Shown piece after piece: positions 41,675 to 44,128 of a stretch of DNA of 44,128 nt; the first letter of the stretch is position 1, and each line of letters begins with the position of its first letter. Position numbers and translations under genes: made by a program. Under the pieces are notes generated by a model, which saw only the letters and a program-made list of their open reading frames with translations, made no database searches and was not told the DNA's origin. This DNA comes from an uncultured Collinsella sp. (GTDB lineage: Bacteria > Actinomycetota > Coriobacteriia > Coriobacteriales > Coriobacteriaceae), in the NCBI GenBank assembly GCA_902475785.1, contig CABSAN010000012.1:1-44128 (forward strand). The letters run 5' to 3'.

Positions 41675-43912
41675 TCAGTTGTTATTGCCACCATCGAGCA
41701 ATGCCTCAAAATCCTTCGCCGGCATGGGGCGGTAGTAGAGGAAGCCCTGAGCGTAGCGGGCGCCCATGTGGCGTAGTATGCTCGCCTGCTCATCTGTCTC
41801 GACGCCTTCGACCACGACGGGCAGATGGAGCGACTGCGCCATCTCGAGCATCGATGACACGATCTGCGCGCTGCGGCCTTGATCGCGGTCGGTGGGCACA
41901 AAGGTGCGGTCGAGCTTGATGACGTCGACGTTGACGTTCTTGAGCATCGCGAGCGTGGACTGACCGGTGCCAAAATCGTCCATATAGGTCGAGAAGCCGC
42001 GGGTGTGCAGGTCGGCTGTCAGTTTGTCCACGGCCTCGGACTCTCCCGTATAAGCCGTCTCAGTGATCTCGATACGCATGAGCTCGGGCGGCAGGTTGTA
42101 TTGGGCGGCAAGCGCCCCCATATGTTCGGCAACGTCGCAGGCAAGGATATCCACGCGCGACACATTAAGCGAAACCGGAACCACACGAAGTCCTCGATTG
42201 ATGCGTTCGCGCAGCCACGAGGCGACACCCTGCCAAATGTACTTGTCGAGCGTCACCACAAAGCCGCTTTCCTCGAGTGTGGGGATAAACGTTGCGGGCG
42301 AAATGAGAGAGCCGTCCTTGTCAATCCAGCGGGTGAGTGCCTCGGCGCCAATGATCTCGCCGGTTTCCATATCGACCTGGGGCTGCAGGTAGTACGTGAT
42401 GCGGCCGTTTGAGAGCGCGTACTGGAACTCGGTCAGCGTGCGGTGGAACGCAATCTCGTGTTCATATTCTTCGGGGCGGAAAATAGCAATGCGCTCCTTG
42501 AAGTCGTTTTTGGCGCGCCGATTGGTAAACATGGCCTTTGCCTGCGCATCGATGGTGATCTCCTCATTGGAGTCGATGGGGGAAATGCCCATGGACGGCC
42601 AAAAACCTACGCCGTCATCATGCCTGGCTACGGCCTCGCGAACGCGGTTGTAGATTTGATGGACGGTGATGTGCTTAAAGGGGATGAGTACGCAAAAGTC
42701 ATCTTGGCCCCAGTACCCTGCGACGCCCATATCGGCATTCTCGATGTCCTTGAGGACCGTGCCCACATCGGCGAGCACACGGTCGCCCTCGGCCTGGCCG
42801 TGCCATTCATTAAACAGGCGCATGTGACCCATGTCGACGGTGGCGATGCACCAGGTGCCGTCGCGCCTTGCCTCGAGAAATGCGTTGGCGCGCCGCATAA
42901 ACTCGCTGGGTCGATAGAGGCCCGTGAGCGAGTCGATACGTTCGGCGATGGCGCTTTTGCGCTCCGCCTCGGGTATGGGGAGGCTGTCGTTGGGAACAAG
43001 CCCGCCGGCCGTGCGAAGGCGACGGTCGAGTTCGCCTAAAACGGCGGTCGCTTGATGGGTTAAGTGCTCGTAAAAGGCCGGGACGACAAGGCAGACGGGA
43101 GTAATGGTGTCGCCTGCGATTTGAACAGGAGCGAAAACGGCCTCTTTAAGGTGGCGGGTCAGTTGCTCGAATGCCTCGTGGTCCAAATCGTTGCTGAGCA
43201 CGACGAACTGAACGCTTCGTGAACGGTAGACCCGGCTCCTGCCGCGGGTGATCGACAGCATGCGGCCTGCGTATTCGGCAAGCATGTTGTCGACAGCCTC
43301 GGCCCCGTAGAGCTCGTTGAGCTTTGTCGTGCCACGAACACGCACCGCTATAAGCCCTGTCTCGCAACGATCGCGGCGGCAGGCATCGATAGCGTTGATC
43401 AGCATACGCTGCGTTCCGAGGCCCGTAGCGGCGTCGACGGTCTCGGCGAGTGAGTGGTTGACGAGTTCGCCGACATAGAGCGAGGGGGCATTTCCGTCGC
43501 CGTCGATGCGAAACCCGCGAGCACGGCAGAGAACGTAGTCACCCGCGGCATTGCGCATGCGGTACTGCATGACGCGGCGGTGTTTGGAGCCGTTAAAGAT
43601 CTGGTTGATGTCGTTGGCGTAGGCCTCGAGGTCATCGGGATGGACGCGCGTCTTCCAGAAATCGCGGCAGCTGTCTATGTGCTCCGAAGGAAGACCGAGA
43701 TCGCGCAAGGCACCTTGCGACCAAAGGGTGCGGTCCTTGTCCAAGTTCTCGATAAAGAAATAACGGCCCTCGTTGAGCATCGAAAAGGCGTCAAAAATAC
43801 GATCGCTTATTTCGAAGTCGTCGGCGTGGACTTGCGTGATATTGCGCCGATCGAGGTGCATGGCATGACGTAGCTTGTAGTCGTACATGCGATGGTCGGC
43901 ATCGAGCGTCAT
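41675..43912 (-). CDS. PAS-GGDEF-GGDEF-EAL phosphodiesterase, N-terminally truncated
   Basis: 745 residues. It begins at DADHRMYDYK, matching the end of the first GGDEF domain of the paralogue at 40018 (DADRKMYRYK), so the catalytic part of that domain is missing. It continues with PAS (VHPDDLEAYAND), a degenerate GGDEF (RSRSVQF), a second degenerate GGDEF (WGQDDF near residue 400) and an EAL domain with the motif at E524-L526 (AEALTRW), plus IEITETAYT and DDFGTGQS. It should be a phosphodiesterase degrading cyclic di-GMP. ATG 43912 lacks a good ribosome binding site, and homology continues upstream (LGEASNR) to a stop at 43961-43963, indicating a broken gene start. Confidence 0.88.
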   Translation of the reverse strand: MTLDADHRMYDYKLRHAMHLDRRNITQVHADDFEISDRIFDAFSMLNEGRYFFIENLDKDRTLWSQGALRDLGLPSEHIDSCRDFWKTRVHPDDLEAYANDINQIFNGSKHRRVMQYRMRNAAGDYVLCRARGFRIDGDGNAPSLYVGELVNHSLAETVDAATGLGTQRMLINAIDACRRDRCETGLIAVRVRGTTKLNELYGAEAVDNMLAEYAGRMLSITRGRSRVYRSRSVQFVVLSNDLDHEAFEQLTRHLKEAVFAPVQIAGDTITPVCLVVPAFYEHLTHQATAVLGELDRRLRTAGGLVPNDSLPIPEAERKSAIAERIDSLTGLYRPSEFMRRANAFLEARRDGTWCIATVDMGHMRLFNEWHGQAEGDRVLADVGTVLKDIENADMGVAGYWGQDDFCVLIPFKHITVHQIYNRVREAVARHDDGVGFWPSMGISPIDSNEEITIDAQAKAMFTNRRAKNDFKERIAIFRPEEYEHEIAFHRTLTEFQYALSNGRITYYLQPQVDMETGEIIGAEALTRWIDKDGSLISPATFIPTLEESGFVVTLDKYIWQGVASWLRERINRGLRVVPVSLNVSRVDILACDVAEHMGALAAQYNLPPELMRIEITETAYTGESEAVDKLTADLHTRGFSTYMDDFGTGQSTLAMLKNVNVDVIKLDRTFVPTDRDQGRSAQIVSSMLEMAQSLHLPVVVEGVETDEQASILRHMGARYAQGFLYYRPMPAKDFEALLDGGNNN

Positions 43913-44128
43913 GCGATTGGAAGCTTCGCCCAGGGCGGGTCGGCATGTGACACTCCGTAGCTAAATGCTCATGTACGGTAAAGAAGCAAGCAACCGAAAA
44001 CAATAGATAGACCGCCAGCACTACACTATTCCGAACCAAAGACCAAAAGATAAGCATTTTGAGAAAATCTAAACTTTTGGATTTTCCTACAATGCCGACT
44101 ACGGCGGAATCCCTCCCACTCCTTATAT
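43913..44128 (-). other. Remnant upstream of the truncated EAL gene, low G+C edge
   Basis: 43913-43960 is open in frame with the EAL gene and reads LRSVTCRPALGEASNR, weakly like the end of a GGDEF domain, before a TAG. Beyond, base composition drops. In another frame, 44057 down to about 43940 encodes a hydrophobic segment (SVVLAVYLLFSVACFF) that may be a vestige of a membrane-anchored form. The window ends at 44128. Confidence 0.55.

Noticed and set aside
43791..44057. 88-codon minus-strand ORF with a hydrophobic start
   Set aside because: It overlaps the start of the EAL gene in another frame and becomes Arg/Ser-rich after the hydrophobic part. Kept only as a possible vestige.

Overview
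The window looks like a chromosomal segment of a gut Coriobacteriia, most likely Collinsella or a close relative. The grounds are high G+C with strong G/C third-position bias, compact short operons, AGGAGG-type ribosome binding sites, and the gene set itself: a TetM-like translation GTPase, a UvrA2-like ATPase, a VUT-family queuosine-precursor transporter, an EFR1-type flavodoxin-ferredoxin, an IS1249-like element, and PAS/GGDEF/EAL proteins. This assignment is from recall of protein families, not from a database search.

Layout. 1-8.1 kb: a tandem substrate-binding-domain membrane protein (minus), then a small K+ channel, a LOG-family nucleotidase, a ClC channel and a flavodoxin/ferredoxin protein (plus), then a DMT transporter and a GntR-ABC operon (minus). 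8.1-8.5 kb is a gene-free stretch holding a GntR-type operator and two inverted copies of a 55-bp palindromic element. 8.5-16.9 kb: prfC, a VUT transporter behind a possible preQ1 riboswitch, an SDR, ung, a DMT transporter with a divergent LysR, a MATE exporter and an RlmA-type rRNA methyltransferase. 16.97-18.32 kb is a complete IS256/IS1249-like insertion sequence with 25-bp inverted repeats and an 8-bp target duplication; it landed in the T-tract of the rlmA terminator. 18.4-20.5 kb: two paralogous four-helix membrane proteins around a LysR gene. 20.5-24.5 kb: a lipoprotein solute-binding protein directly upstream of a 1027-residue protein that joins two Cache-like sensor modules to an MscS channel. 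No ABC permease or ATPase is present, so this pair is my best candidate for an undescribed ligand-gated channel system.

24.7-34.1 kb: RsmJ-type methyltransferase, a small Zn-ribbon-like protein, two GNATs, the TetM-like GTPase, and a UvrA2-like protein between two paralogous AAA/winged-helix ATPases. 34.1-36.9 kb is a visibly A+T-richer island with a serine recombinase, a secreted protein and a DUF4230 protein. 37-44 kb (minus): TrmL with an inserted loop, a CobW GTPase, a Cys-less ArsC-like protein, a flavodoxin reductase, a diguanylate cyclase and a GGDEF/EAL protein that has lost its N-terminal cyclase domain.

A second theme is a family of short hairpins with a conserved asymmetric core close to GGGACAG and stems that differ from copy to copy but stay paired. 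Single copies sit at gene 3' ends, usually in the sense direction and sometimes supplying the stop codon. Double head-to-head copies sit in two divergent promoter regions. No CRISPR array, rRNA or tRNA gene was recognised. Apart from 8.1-8.5 kb and the IS left end there is no gene-free stretch over 300 bases.
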